Source of the DNA: UBA7396 sp964527685
GTDB taxonomy: Bacteria; Patescibacteriota; Gracilibacteria; BD1-5; UBA6164
Reading direction: 5' to 3'
NCBI GenBank assembly: GCA_964527685.1
Contig: CAZGOC010000006.1
Coordinates: 1 to 40,591 of the forward strand
DNA length: 40,591 bases
Shown: positions 1 to 9,518 of the stretch, one piece after another
Layout of the letters: every line of letters starts with the position of its first letter
Position numbering within the stretch: the first letter of the stretch is position 1
Notes under the pieces: generated by a model
What the model was told of the DNA's origin: nothing
What the model saw: only the letters and a program-made list of their open reading frames with translations
Database searches by the model: none
Translations under genes and position numbers: made by a program

Positions 1-52
1 GCAGGGGTCTGCAACACCCCGTATATGGGTTCAATTCCCATTGACACCTCCA
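1..52 (+). tRNA. tRNA-Cys (GCA), 3' part only
   Basis: The anticodon arm is GGGGT-CTGCAAC-ACCCC at 4-20, giving anticodon GCA (Cys). The T arm ATGGG-TTCAATT-CCCAT follows, then TGACACC, discriminator T and an encoded CCA at 50-52. A U73 discriminator is the hallmark of tRNA-Cys. The 5' half lies outside the window. The 3' end overlaps the attachment core of element 1, and recombinase 1 runs antisense through the gene. Confidence 0.93.
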
Positions 53-1458
53 AAAGAGAAATTCAAAAATTTTATGAGTTTTAGAGAAGAGTTTTCCGCA
101 AAGGAAAGCTCTTTTTCTTTGTTTATAAAAAGTTCAATAATTATTTTCTTGAGGAAACGGGCTTTGAAGTCATCATCCCCCTGTTCGTAGCTTTTGTAAA
201 GGGAACAACCGAGTTCAATAATTTGATTTATTTTTTTTACATCTTTTCTATTTAAAATCTCATTTTTCTTTATTTCTAGTTCATTTATTTTGAAAACTAT
301 TTCATTACATTTTTCATTATAAACATTTTTATCTATTTCTCATTCGAGTCTTAAATCAAGTAAATTTGTTTTTCTTTCTTTGAGTTTTGATATTTCATTA
401 TCATAGTGTTTTATTTGGCTGAGTTCAGAGTCTTTATTGTTTTCTAGTAGTTTTAAAGCGAGATTTCTATTAAAATCTTTGAACTTTTCATCCATCTCAT
501 AGGTTTTAAGTATTTGTCCAGCTTTTTCAAAAACTATCCTTTCATTGATGTTTACTTTTACGCTACTATAGTTTTGACTTCAGTAGTAAATATGTCATTT
601 TTTCGTAAATGCAGTCATCAGATTTCAAGCATTATCTTTTAGAAATCATTTCAAAGGATATTTTACTCATTTATTAGAATACTCATACATTCATCTATAT
701 ATGTTATTTGCTTTATCAAAGGTTTCTTTTGATATGAAGAGTTCATAATTTCATTTATAATAAGTATCGTTATGTTTTACGAGTCATATATAAAACTTAT
801 TCAATATCATATTTTCTAAAGTTGATTTTGAAAAGACTCTTCAACGATGGTCTTTGATTCATCTATCATATAAGATTTTTCCAATACTGGTATAAGCCAT
901 TTTTTGACATCTTAGTTCAAATATTTCTTTTACCCGTAGAGATTTTACAGGATCAACTATTATCGTTTTATTAAGTCTATCATTTATATATCATAAAGGA
1001 GCTTTTTGACACACTCATCATTGTGATATTTTTCTTTCTACTCATCTTTTTGAGTCTTTTTTTAAGTCAAGAATATATTGTGTTGACATTCAAAAATGCA
1101 TTCACATGATAAGAACATTATCTCCAGTTTTAAATACCTCATCAGAAGTATAAATTGCCTTTATCATACCATTTTGAATACTCCATTTAATTGTTCATTC
1201 ATCAATTGGATTTCTTGCAAGTCTATTGAGTTTCCAAGTAATGATACAATCAGCTTTTCCACTATTAAACATTCACATCATTTCATTAAATAATGGTCTT
1301 CCTGGTGCTTTTGCTGATTTACTTTCATAGAAAATCTTTACTACTTCGAGTCATTCTCTGAGCGCTAATTTTCTTGCTTCTTCCTCTTGAGACTCAATGG
1401 AGAGTTGTTGTCTATCACTTCTATCAGTTGATTTTCTACAATAAATTATTGCTTTCAT
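1..1458 (-). CDS. large serine recombinase 1 (integrase of element 1)
   Basis: This is the site-specific recombinase expected to integrate and excise element 1. The N-terminal resolvase domain begins YCRKSTDRSDRQQLSIESQE, with Ser10 as the likely nucleophile. It contains WKLNRLARN, then a recombinase domain (KAPLGYIND...DPVKSLRVKEIFEL) and a C-terminal coiled coil. The usual zinc-ribbon cysteines are not evident. Start ATG is at 1456-1458. There is no TAA or TAG down to position 1: the frame passes the att core (Gly470-Gly471) and continues antisense through tRNA-Cys as VNGNGTHIRGVADPC, leaving the window open. Those last residues are host-derived. The native tail probably lies at 14610-14667. 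UGA is Gly throughout. Confidence 0.92.
47..55. other. attachment core of element 1, tRNA side
   Basis: CCTCCAAAA spans the last bases of tRNA-Cys and the first bases beyond it. The same 9 bases occur at 14668-14676. The recombinase 1 reading frame crosses this core (codons for S-F-G-G). At the distant copy, the same frame continues into a tail with a proper stop. Core length is judged by eye; serine recombinases usually cut at a central dinucleotide within such a core. Confidence 0.75.
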
Positions 1459-1557
1459 AAGAAAAAATTATTAAATTAAAATAGATAATATATTATATCG
1501 TTTTAAAAATAAATCCATATAATATAAAATTTGATGTTAAAAATATAATGTTAAAAA

Positions 1558-1695
1558 CTAAACATTTGTTAAAATAAATCCCCAATAATTTACTAAATCT
1601 TTGATAATATCTTTTGCGTCACATTCAGTTAAAAAAGGGTAGAGGGAAGAGAGTTCTTTTTCAAACTCTCTTAAAGATTTCTCACTAACTATCAT
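1558..1695 (-). CDS. small protein, 45 aa, coupled to rep
   Basis: The ORF begins MIVSEKSLREFEKELSSLYP and ends in TAG at 1558-1560. It is hydrophilic and looks helical, with no recognised motif. Its ATG at 1693-1695 lies just before the rep stop (1685-1687), so the two overlap by 11 bases, which suggests translational coupling. It is the last gene before the recombinase, separated from it by about 100 AT-rich bases. Its position suggests an accessory replication or integration factor, but nothing in the sequence shows function. It could also be a chance ORF. Confidence 0.5.
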   Translation of the reverse strand: MIVSEKSLREFEKELSSLYPFLTECDAKDIIKDLVNYWGFILTNV

Positions 1696-2749
1696 TTTTC
1701 TTATAGTTAGGGAATATTTGTTTTATACTTCTTTTTCAGACATAATCTCTATACAGGTTAGTATCAAAGACTCAATTATTTATTCCAATTATTATATCAT
1801 TTTTGGTAGTTTGAGATATGATTCATTCTTGAAAGAGTATATCTACCGGGCAACATCAGAGTTCTAAGATATTTTTTGAATATCATAAAAAGGATCTAAT
1901 ATACCTTTCTTTTAATACTTGATTATGCTGTAATTCTTCTAAATCTATTTTCTTATTGAGATATTTTAGCTTGGTAATATTCTTATCTCTAATATTATCA
2001 AATATATTTGTATGTTTATTGATATAACTGGTAAATAAATCATAGATATAACTTCTATCAAGGAGTTGGTGGATATTTAAGTATCTTAATAATTCACTTC
2101 TGAATTCAAGCTCAATTCTCGTTATATTATCCTCAAAAAGATATTCTCAAAAAAGGGATTGTTTTTGCTTTTGTTTAATATCCTTAATTTTATCATAAAT
2201 TCTAATGAGAATTCTTTTATTGAGTCTTTTTGTATATTCTCAAATATAATACGTTTCTAATTCTCACTTATTTCAAAAATACTTTGCTCATTTTTGTTCT
2301 AAATGATGAAAATTTTTCATAATACTAGAAATATCTTTTTTAATATCTATGGCTAAGTCAAATCTCTTCATAGTATTGTGTTTATTTCACTTTTTAATAT
2401 CAATCTCATCGAGGTCGATATAAGTATCTATAAAATCAATTATTTCGTTTAAAGGGATTATTTTTAATCAAGCTCAATAGACTACAAAATAGTTTCTTGT
2501 TTTAATATGTGCATTAATTGATTTTCATACATAAAACCCATAACATTTAAAGTTATTTTTTATAAAGTCGATTTTAAATTCATAGTCTTTAAGATTGTCT
2601 TGCATTGAGACTGTAAACTCTTCAAAAATTGTATAGTCTGAGTTTGTGCTATTGAGTCATTTTAATAACTCTTTGTAATTACTGAAAGTTCAGTAAATTT
2701 CTATTTCATCAACATTAAAGTTGAAAATATCAGATTGATTTAATTTCAT
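1685..2749 (-). CDS. rolling-circle replication initiator-like protein (Rep_trans type)
   Basis: This 354-aa protein resembles the Rep_trans (replication initiation factor) family, which nicks a double-strand origin in plasmids and integrative elements. Supporting motifs are RFDLAIDI (about 129-136), a run ending RILIRIYDKIKD (about 179-190, the RxYDK signature that carries the candidate catalytic Tyr), and RIELEFR (about 211-217). UGA-Gly is used in YGAGLKIIP and GEYLFED. Upstream are 400 bases of strong hairpins suitable for an origin. Its presence suggests that element 1 can replicate as a circle, or transfer by nicking, and is not purely an integrating cassette. The family call rests on motif pattern only. 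Confidence 0.72.
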
Positions 2750-2820
2750 AAAATTTTAATTAATAAGTAAAAATATTACTTACTAAGAATTCTTATACTT
2801 TTATATGTCTATAAAGGTAT

Positions 2821-2830
2821 TCACATGTGA
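2821..2830. repeat. 10-bp perfect palindrome upstream of rep
   Basis: TCACATGTGA reads the same on both strands and lies about 70 bases upstream of the rep start. It is a plausible operator or binding site for a dimeric regulator, but could be chance. Confidence 0.4.
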
Positions 2831-2848
2831 TATAAGGTTTAAGAGTTA

Positions 2849-2870
2849 CCCTACAATTATCGTTGTAGGG
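2849..2870. repeat. hairpin 1 of the rep-upstream region
   Basis: CCCTACAA (2849-2856) and TTGTAGGG (2863-2870) form an 8-bp perfect stem with loop TTATCG. It is GC-richer than its surroundings and has no adjacent T-run on the + strand, so it is not an obvious terminator. It may be part of a replication origin. Confidence 0.65.
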
Positions 2871-2877
2871 AATAGAT

Positions 2878-3008
2878 CTATCATTTCCTCTAAAAATTAT
2901 TTTCTAAAAAGCAACCTTTATCAAAAATATCGGTTTCTGAGAGCAGGAAACCGATTTTTGACAAAGGTTTCTGCTTTTTCATAATTTTTATATACGAGGA
3001 AATGATAG
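2878..3008. repeat. long imperfect palindrome, 131 nt
   Basis: The outer arms CTATCATTTCCTC (2878-2890) and GAGGAAATGATAG (2996-3008) pair perfectly over 13 bp. Further pairing continues inward (AAAAAGC with GCTTTTT, then CTTT with AAAG) to the tip stem ATCGGTTTC / GGAAACCGAT. The whole stretch folds into one long hairpin. No ORF explains it. It is a candidate double- or single-strand origin for the adjacent Rep, or a structured RNA. Confidence 0.7.
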
Positions 3009-3060
3009 CAATATAAATAATTTAGCTAAGTTAAGAGAAGTAAGATGTTTACGAATCTAG

Positions 3061-3127
3061 AATCAAAAATAATCTCACCAGCGAGGAGGTAAACCTGCCT
3101 TCGCTTGATGAGATTATATTTTTGATT
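3061..3127. repeat. hairpin 3 of the rep-upstream region
   Basis: AATCAAAAATAATCTCA (3061-3077) pairs with TGAGATTATATTTTTGATT (3109-3127) apart from a small bulge. Inner AGCGA pairs with TCGCT, and AGGT with ACCT. It lies between the long palindrome and the gene at 3164-4171. A further 10-bp palindrome, AGTGTACACT, follows at 3139-3148. It could be a terminator for the gene transcribed leftwards from 4171, or part of the origin. Confidence 0.65.
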
Positions 3128-3163
3128 TAGTGTTTTGAAGTGTACACTATTTCTTAAAAACAT

Positions 3164-4171
3164 TTAATATTGCTTATATAGAGCACCATCTTTATACACT
3201 AAGAATTTTTTCTTTCAGATTTTCTTTTCAAATTGTCTATTTATATTACTAATTGAAGATCTGAGTTTTTTTTCATTTTTATAAAATTTCGTAGTATCAT
3301 CAACTCATTCAATATATTTATAAATATCAATTAAATCTATTCAATCATTACTTTTCGATTTAAATATATATTCTATTATTTTATAAGGGACTCAATTTAC
3401 TTTTACTTTCATTTCTTTATTATCATAGCTAACAACTCAAGATATTTTATTAAAAATACTTTGTATTCAGGTTGATATTCTTTTTCCAGTTACTTGTGTG
3501 TAGAGTTTCTCTATTTCTTCTTTTTTGCATAATATATGTTCCATTTCAAGTTCATTTAATATAAAATCGAAAGCCCTTTTTATTTTTTCAACTCAGTAAT
3601 CATAAGAAATATTTGTAATTTGAGTTCTCATATGAGAATCTTTAATATTTTCTAATGCTCTTAACTTTCTTCTATTTTTCTCATCTAATTCGCTAATTGC
3701 ATCAATAAAATCTTCGCATACTTTTTGAAATTCCGTATTCTTTGATAAGAAAATTTCTATAAAACCATATTTTTCTAGAGTTTTTAAAAGGAGTTTTCTT
3801 AAGTAATGAACTTCATCTAGTTCATCCTCTCAAATCTGATCATAAAAATTTTTTGTTTCTTTTCATAGTCTACTTCTACTTTTAGTCACGACATATATTC
3901 AAAAATTTTTATTGGTAGTATCATATCCTTCATAAATTATTTTTTTAATTTCATTCATAAAGTCATTATATTCTTTTATACTCTCAAATTTTAATTCATT
4001 CATTGCTGATTTTGTCATATCCTCTAAAAATAGTGATTGAGGAATTAACTTTGCTTTTTGCGGAACTATAATTCACTTTAATAAATCAGATAATGCCTCT
4101 GTAAAAACTATTTTCTCAATCTCATGAGCATTGTTAAATATTTCAATAATACTTTTATAATCAGGAGTCAT
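3164..4171 (-). CDS. unrecognised protein with a winged-helix-like C-terminus, 335 aa
   Basis: I do not recognise a family for the whole protein. It begins MTPDYKSIIEIFNNAHEIEK, is acidic to neutral, and is rich in predicted helix through the middle. The last ~75 residues (GIDLIDIYKYIEG, then KKLRSSISNINRQFEKK, ending KKFLVYKDGALYKQY) resemble in layout the OmpR-type winged helix: a recognition helix followed by a short hairpin wing. A DNA-binding role next to rep and the hairpin cluster is therefore reasonable but inferred. It uses several UGA-Gly codons. The start ATG (4169-4171) is chosen because the frame has no earlier methionine after a stop. A 35-codon ORF overlaps its 5' end. Confidence 0.8.
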
Positions 4172-4546
4172 GAACTAAAATTAATAATAAATTGTTTTTC
4201 ATTATAGCATCATTTTCTACAATATCAACTAAATCAAATCATCATACATCTCAAATCATCATAATTCACTTTGATACATTGCCATTTCTATAACGAGGGA
4301 ATAATAATGTCTCGCTATTATAATTTTTGTTTTATATTAAAAATATACTACTCAGCTATATTTTATTTTTCATCATACTTTCAATATTTCAGATTTTCAT
4401 CATTCTGGTAGTATCCATACTTTTAAATCTAAAGCCAAAAATTGCTCTTCAAATACATTATTTTTTAATTTATGTATTATGGAAACAAGAAATAGCTTAC
4501 TGGCTCAATTACTCGAATGTTGATATTTGGATATAGATTTTCTCAT
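4155..4546 (-). other. ambiguous stretch, possibly a decayed leftward gene
   Basis: No clear gene. On the - strand, 4337-4546 is open under code 25 (starts MRKSISKYQHSSNG, ends LKVGGKIKYSGVVYF). After a stop, a second open stretch in another frame runs to 4155 (contains SETLLFPRYRNGNVSKG and GDVGGFDLVDIVEND; its first ATG is at 4260-4262). The repeated in-frame UGA-Gly and the quality of the second peptide suggest one old gene broken by a frameshift. On the + strand, 4327-4536 is also open (69 codons from TTG) and would encode a hydrophobic peptide; it may simply be the antisense shadow. Confidence 0.35.
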
Positions 4547-4844
4547 GGATCTTTGCGAGAACAATCTTTTAGATATAGATGTTGATGATATTCGTTCTAA
4601 CTACTGAGAAATTGATGTAAATATATTGATTTATGAATCTATCAGAATGATTGCTGAAATGTTTATAGATGAGTATAGGGAAGAGATTTCATTGATTTTA
4701 GAATTACGATTTGACGGAACATTAGAAGACTATATGAGTTATCACGATTTATATGAGATTTACACTAATTATATGGACAGTCATTTATGGTTTTATAATG
4801 AAAAAATTCAAGAGTTATTTGAAAAATCAAAATACCAGGTATAA
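4545..4844 (+). CDS. small acidic protein, 99 aa, unknown function
   Basis: The protein begins MDLCENNLLDIDVDDIRSNY and is strongly acidic, with a helical pattern (IYESIRMIAEMFIDEYREE, then LEDYMSYHDLYEIYTNY). Glycine in the NYGEID context is encoded by UGA, so the standard code would show only the last 72 residues from an internal Met. There is no recognised motif. It is followed directly by a good intrinsic terminator and lies upstream of the hsdM1 promoter, so it appears to be a single-gene transcript. Small acidic proteins beside R-M genes can be antirestriction-like DNA mimics. That is speculation from composition and position only. Confidence 0.7.
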
Positions 4845-4860
4845 AGCTTGGTATTTTTTT
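4831..4860 (+). terminator. intrinsic terminator after the 99-aa gene
   Basis: AATACCA (4831-4837) and TGGTATT (4849-4855) form the stem, followed by an uninterrupted T-run to 4860. The stop codon of the upstream gene lies in the loop. Confidence 0.8.
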
Positions 4861-4879
4861 ATTTACAAATCAAATTATT

Positions 4880-4885
4880 CCCTAT
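4880..4885 (+). promoter_or_regulatory. putative -10 box of the hsdM1 operon
   Basis: TATAAT lies 24 bases before the hsdM1 ATG. A weak -35-like TTTACA lies about 15 bases further upstream, which is a short spacer. It sits immediately after a terminator, which favours a real promoter here. Confidence 0.5.
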
Positions 4886-4909
4886 AATATATATAAATTT
4901 TACTTTTTT

Positions 4910-6490
4910 ATGAATTTGAAATCTATGGCTAAAGAAAAAAAAGAAATTTCAATAGAAGAAAAATTATGGCAATCAGCAAACAAACTTCGTGGTTCTGTTG
5001 AATCTTCAGAATATAAACATGTAGTTTTAGGGCTAATATTTCTAAAATTTGCAAGTGATAAATTTGAAGAAAGAAAACAAGAGTTAATAAATGAATGAAA
5101 AGAAAAATACATTGAAATGACAGAGTTTTATACTATGAAAAATGTGTTTTACTTGCCTGAAATTTCTCGTTGGAGCTACTTAATAGAAAACTCAAAACAA
5201 GCTGATATTTCTCTAAAAATAGATACGGCTCTTTTTACTGTGGAAAAAAATAATCCAAGTCTAAAATGAGCTTTGCCAGATAATTATTATTCTCGTCTCA
5301 ATCTTGATACTACAAAACTTTCTGCACTTCTTGATGAAATCAATGATATAGATACTCTCAAAGACAAATCTCATGATATAGTGGGAAGAGTTTATGAGTA
5401 TTTTTTAAGTAAATTTGCAATTGCTGAATGAAAAGGTAAATGAGAATTTTACACTCCAAAGTCAATAGTAAATCTTATTGCTGAGATGATAGAACCATAT
5501 AAAGGAAAAATATATGATCCTGCTTGTGGTTCTGGTTGAATGTTTGTGCAATCAATGAAATTTATAGAATCTCATCACTGAAATAAAAAAGATGTTTCTG
5601 TTTATGGGCAAGAATATACAGCAACGACTTATAAACTAGCAAAAATGAATCTAGCAATTAGATGAATTTCTGCAAATTTATGAGATATGTCAGAAGACAC
5701 TTTTAAAAAAGATCAACACAAAGATTTAAAAGCTGATTTTATAATGGCAAATCCTCCATTTAATCAAAAAGATTGGAGAGCTGATAATGAACTGATAGAT
5801 GATCCTCGTTGGATGTGATACGATGTACCACCAGCTAGTAATGCAAATTATGGCTGGATTTTAAACATAGTTTCAAAACTTTCAGAAAATTGAGTTGCTT
5901 GATTTTTACTTGCAAATGGTTCACTTTCTGGTTGATGAGATGAATATAAAATCAGAAAAAAACTTATAGAAAATGATCTAGTAGAAGCAATTGTTATTTT
6001 ACCTCCAGATATGTTTTATACAACAAATATAAGTGTTACTTTATGGATTTTGAATAAAAATAAAAAAGCAAGATCTCTTGAAATAAACTGAAATATAAAA
6101 AATTATAGAGATAGACAAAAAGAAGTTCTTTTTATGGATCTTCGTCAATTATGAGTGCCTTTTGAAAAGAAATTTACTCAATTTTCAGATGAAAATATAA
6201 ACCAAATTACAACTACTTATCATAATTGGCAACAAACAAGTTATGAAACTAAATATCAAAATATAGCTGAGTTTTGTTATAGTGCCAGTTTTGAAGAAAT
6301 AGCAAAAAAAGATTTTTCTTTAGTTCCGAGTAAATATATAGAGTTTGTAAATAGAGATGAAAATATAGATTTTGATGAAAAAATGACAGCTTTACAAGAA
6401 GAATTTTCAACTCTTTTACAAGAAGAACAAAAATCAAAAGAAGAATTACTTTTAGTTTTTAAAAAACTTGGGTATGAGATCAAATTATAA
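4910..6490 (+). CDS. hsdM: type I R-M methyltransferase subunit HsdM1
   Basis: N6-adenine methyltransferase subunit of type I system 1, 526 aa, the usual length. After the N-terminal helical domain (EKLWQSANKLRGSVESSEYKH) come GKGEFYTPKS, the SAM-binding motif DPACGSGGMF (about 203-212) and the catalytic motif NPPFNQKDW (about 280). Fourteen or more in-frame UGA codons fall on conserved glycines, including the second Gly of GSGG and the Gly of NPSLKGALP. This is the clearest evidence of the code in the window. The ATG at 4910 is used; a second ATG five codons later is possible. Its 3' end overlaps hsdS1 by 17 bases. Confidence 0.97.
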
Positions 6491-7697
6491 GAAATTGTGA
6501 AAATATATTCGTCAAGTCAATAATCGTAATAAAGATTTGAAAGTATCAAATCTTTTATGAATAAATATTGATAAATTTTTTATGCCATCTGTTGCAAACA
6601 TAGTTTGAACGGATTTATCAGTGTATAAAAAAGTTTCAAAATGACAATTTGCTTGTAATAGAATGCATGTTTGAAGAGATATGAGATTGCCAGTTGCTTT
6701 ATCAAAAAATGATGAAGATTTTATTGTTTCTCCTGCTTATGATGTTTTTGAAATAATTGATGAAAAAGAATTATTGCCAGAATATTTGATGATGTGGTTT
6801 AGTCGCAAGGAATTTGATAGAAATGCTTGGTTTTATACTGATGCCGATGTTCGTCAATGACTTTCTTGGGATGCTTTTATAAACATAGAATTACCAGTTC
6901 CAGATATTACAAAACAGCAAGAAATAGTTGATGAATACAATGCTATAAAAAATAGAATAAGTTTGAATAATAGTTTGATAGAAAAACTTGAAGAAACAGC
7001 AAAAAGTATTTATAAAGAGTGGTTTGTGGATTTTGATTTTCCAGATGAAAATTGAAAGCCTTATAAATCAAGTGGTGGAGAAATGGAGTTTTGTAGTGAG
7101 TTGGAGAAGGAAGTACCGAAGGGGTGGAGAATTTGATTTTTTTGAGATAATATTTTAACGGAAATAATTTGAAGTTGAATAAAACAATTTGAATGAGAAA
7201 AAGTTTATTTAGCTACTGCTGAAATAGATTGAAATAAAATAATTAATTTTGATGTTAAAATTACATATAAAGACAGACCTTCAAGAGCAAATATGCAACC
7301 AATAAATAATAGTATTTGGTTTGCAAAAATGAAAAATACAAGAAAAAATCAATTATTTTTGAATATTGATAAATGGAATGTTGAAAATATTATTTTATCA
7401 ACTTGATTTTGTTGAATAAATCCAGTAAATAATAGTTTATTTTATATTTATACTATTGTAAATTCATCTAATTTTGAAGATGAAAAAGATTTACTTGCAA
7501 CTTGAACTACACAAGAGGCAATAAATAATGAAAGTTTAGTAAATATAAAATATCTTATACCAAATGATGATATTTTAAATAAAGTAAATGATTTATATTT
7601 ACCAATTTATGAAACAAGTTCATTTTATAAAAAAGAGATTGAAAAATTAAGTAAAATGAAAGATTTGATTTTATCTAAAATGGCAAGTGAGAGTTAG
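6474..7697 (+). CDS. hsdS: type I R-M specificity subunit HsdS1
   Basis: DNA-recognition subunit of system 1, 407 aa. Two target-recognition domains are separated by a conserved helical spacer (ITKQQEIVDEYNAIKNRISL, then KSIYKEWFVDFDFPDENGKP and YKSSGG). A second conserved helix region lies near the C-terminus (YKKEIEKLSKMKDLILSKM). The start ATG at 6474 lies inside the end of hsdM1 in another frame, so the two are probably translationally coupled. The spacer is very like that of hsdS2 (FDFPDENGKPYKSSGG is shared), while the recognition halves differ. The target sequence cannot be read from the protein. Confidence 0.95.
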
Positions 7698-7723
7698 GGA
7701 GTTTAGTTTTTAAGTTTGAGCAA

Positions 7724-9442
7724 ATGTTTATAAAAAGTATTGAAATAAAAAATTATCGTTCTTTTAATTATAGTTGAAAAATAGAATTTCCAGATATAAA
7801 AAAACCTTTTACTATCATTTGAGCTAATAACTCTTGAAAATCTAATTTAATAAATTCTATATTGATTTGAACTTGATATAAATATATGTGAGATGATAGC
7901 TTGGATGAAAATGATTTTTTTAATCAAAATATTTCAAATCAAATAAATATTGATTTAGAAATTAATGAAAATGAAAAATTATCATTTTGATCTTGTGGTG
8001 ATTATAATGAATCTCCTAAAATAAATTATAATTGAAGTTATATAAAATTTGATAAGAAGAAAGAAATTACATCAAAAATATTTTATATAGATTTTCAAGA
8101 AATATCAAAATTATTAAAAATAAAAACTGATTGGAGCTATACTTTGCTCTGAAAAAAAATTAAGGAATTTAGAAATAAATTAAAAACAAATAAAGAGCAA
8201 TTAAAAGAGGCTAATTTAAAAGTTAAAGAATTACTTAAAAATGATATTTTATGATTAGATGAGGATTTTAAAAATTTTATTTCAAGTATTGAAGAATTTT
8301 TAAAAATTCATTTACACATAAAAAATGAAGATTTTTTAGTTGAATTTACTATATTAGAAATAGATAAAATTATAAATTCTTTATGATTTTATATAAGTGA
8401 AGATTGAAAAAAACCACAATTACCAATTGATAATTTATGAAATTGATATAAAGCTCTTATAGTTTCAGCAATTTTAAGAGCAATAGCAAAAGATAAAGAT
8501 TGATGAAATATATTTATTTTTGAAGAACCAGAAACATTTTTACACGAAAATTTTGAAGATTATTTTTATAATAATATTCTAAAAGAGTTAGCTAAAAATA
8601 ACCAAGTTATTATTACAACTCATTCAAAATCTTTTATAGATATTTTTGATTATAGAACAATAATAAAGATTGATAATACAGGTTGACAAACAAATATTAC
8701 ACAAAATCTAAATTTAGAATTAGCAGAAAATTGTAAAAATAAATTTGAGGAAATAAAAAAACTTAATTATCCTGATGACTTCTGATTATATGCTAAGTCT
8801 ATTGATCCAAATTTAAATAAAATAGCTTTTTCAAAAAAAGTAGTAATTGTAGAATGACCTCACGATGTTTTAGCTTATAAATTAACTTTAGATACTAAAT
8901 ATATTGAAGTAGAAAAGTTTAATGAAGTATGAGAAAATATAAAAGAGGAAATTAAAGATGAGTTAATTGATTGATGACTTGCATTTAATTGAATTTCAAT
9001 AATTCCAGCACATAGTAAAGATATTATATGAAATCTGGCTGTAATCTGTTATAATTTGAAAATTCCATTTTTTATTATTTTTGATTACGATTTAAAAAAA
9101 GATGTTGAAGTAGATTTTTCAGACGATATATTAAATAAAGAATATAAAAATAACCATCATCATAACGAAGTTTATAAAAAACTTGAAACTAATTGAAAAC
9201 AACAATATACAAAAAATTTAATCCTTTGAAATGTTGCTTTAAAATTATGATGAAAATATCATATAAATAAACCTAAATTAGAGTGAGTTTTAAATTATGA
9301 AATAAATGATGAAGAAAAATTGGCTTATAAAAATAAATCTTCTGAAAGTGTTTTTAGTAAATTAAAATGAAAAACCCTTGAAGAAATAAAAATAGAATTT
9401 CCTAATTTTATTCCACAAGATTTAATAGATTTTATAAAATAA
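7724..9442 (+). CDS. OLD-family ATP-dependent nuclease (AAA ATPase plus TOPRIM)
   Basis: 572 aa. The N-terminal ABC/AAA-type ATPase has Walker A GANNSGKS (about 34-41), Walker B IFIFEEPETFLHE (about 263-275) and an H-loop TTHSKS (about 299). It is followed by a TOPRIM nuclease domain with VVIVEGPHDVLAY (about 377-389, the metal-binding Glu) and FIIFDYDLKKD (about 450, the DxD motif). This is the architecture of class 1 OLD (overcoming lysogenisation defect) endonucleases, linked to phage defence. The gene starts 26 bases after hsdS1, so it is probably in the hsdM1-hsdS1 transcript. An OLD gene inside a type I operon suggests an add-on defence activity. No frameshift is seen. Confidence 0.9.
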
Positions 9443-9458
9443 ACTTAATACTTAATCC

Positions 9459-9487
9459 TTGTAAATTCCCCAAAAATATGCTAAAAT
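9459..9487 (+). promoter_or_regulatory. promoter of the AlbA-domain gene
   Basis: TTGTAA (9459-9464), a 17-base spacer and TAAAAT (9482-9487) give a good sigma-70-like promoter. It lies just after the OLD stop and 31 bases before the next ATG. The stretch from the -10 box onward (CTAAAATAAACAAA, then TAATTTATTT) recurs in front of hsdR1 at 11270-11293. Confidence 0.6.
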
Positions 9488-9518
9488 AAACAAAATAATT
9501 TATTTTCAAGAAACACTT

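Noticed and set aside
4327..4536. + strand ORF for a 69-aa hydrophobic peptide
   Set aside because: It needs a TTG start, has no visible ribosome site and mirrors a - strand open frame, so I did not list it as a gene.
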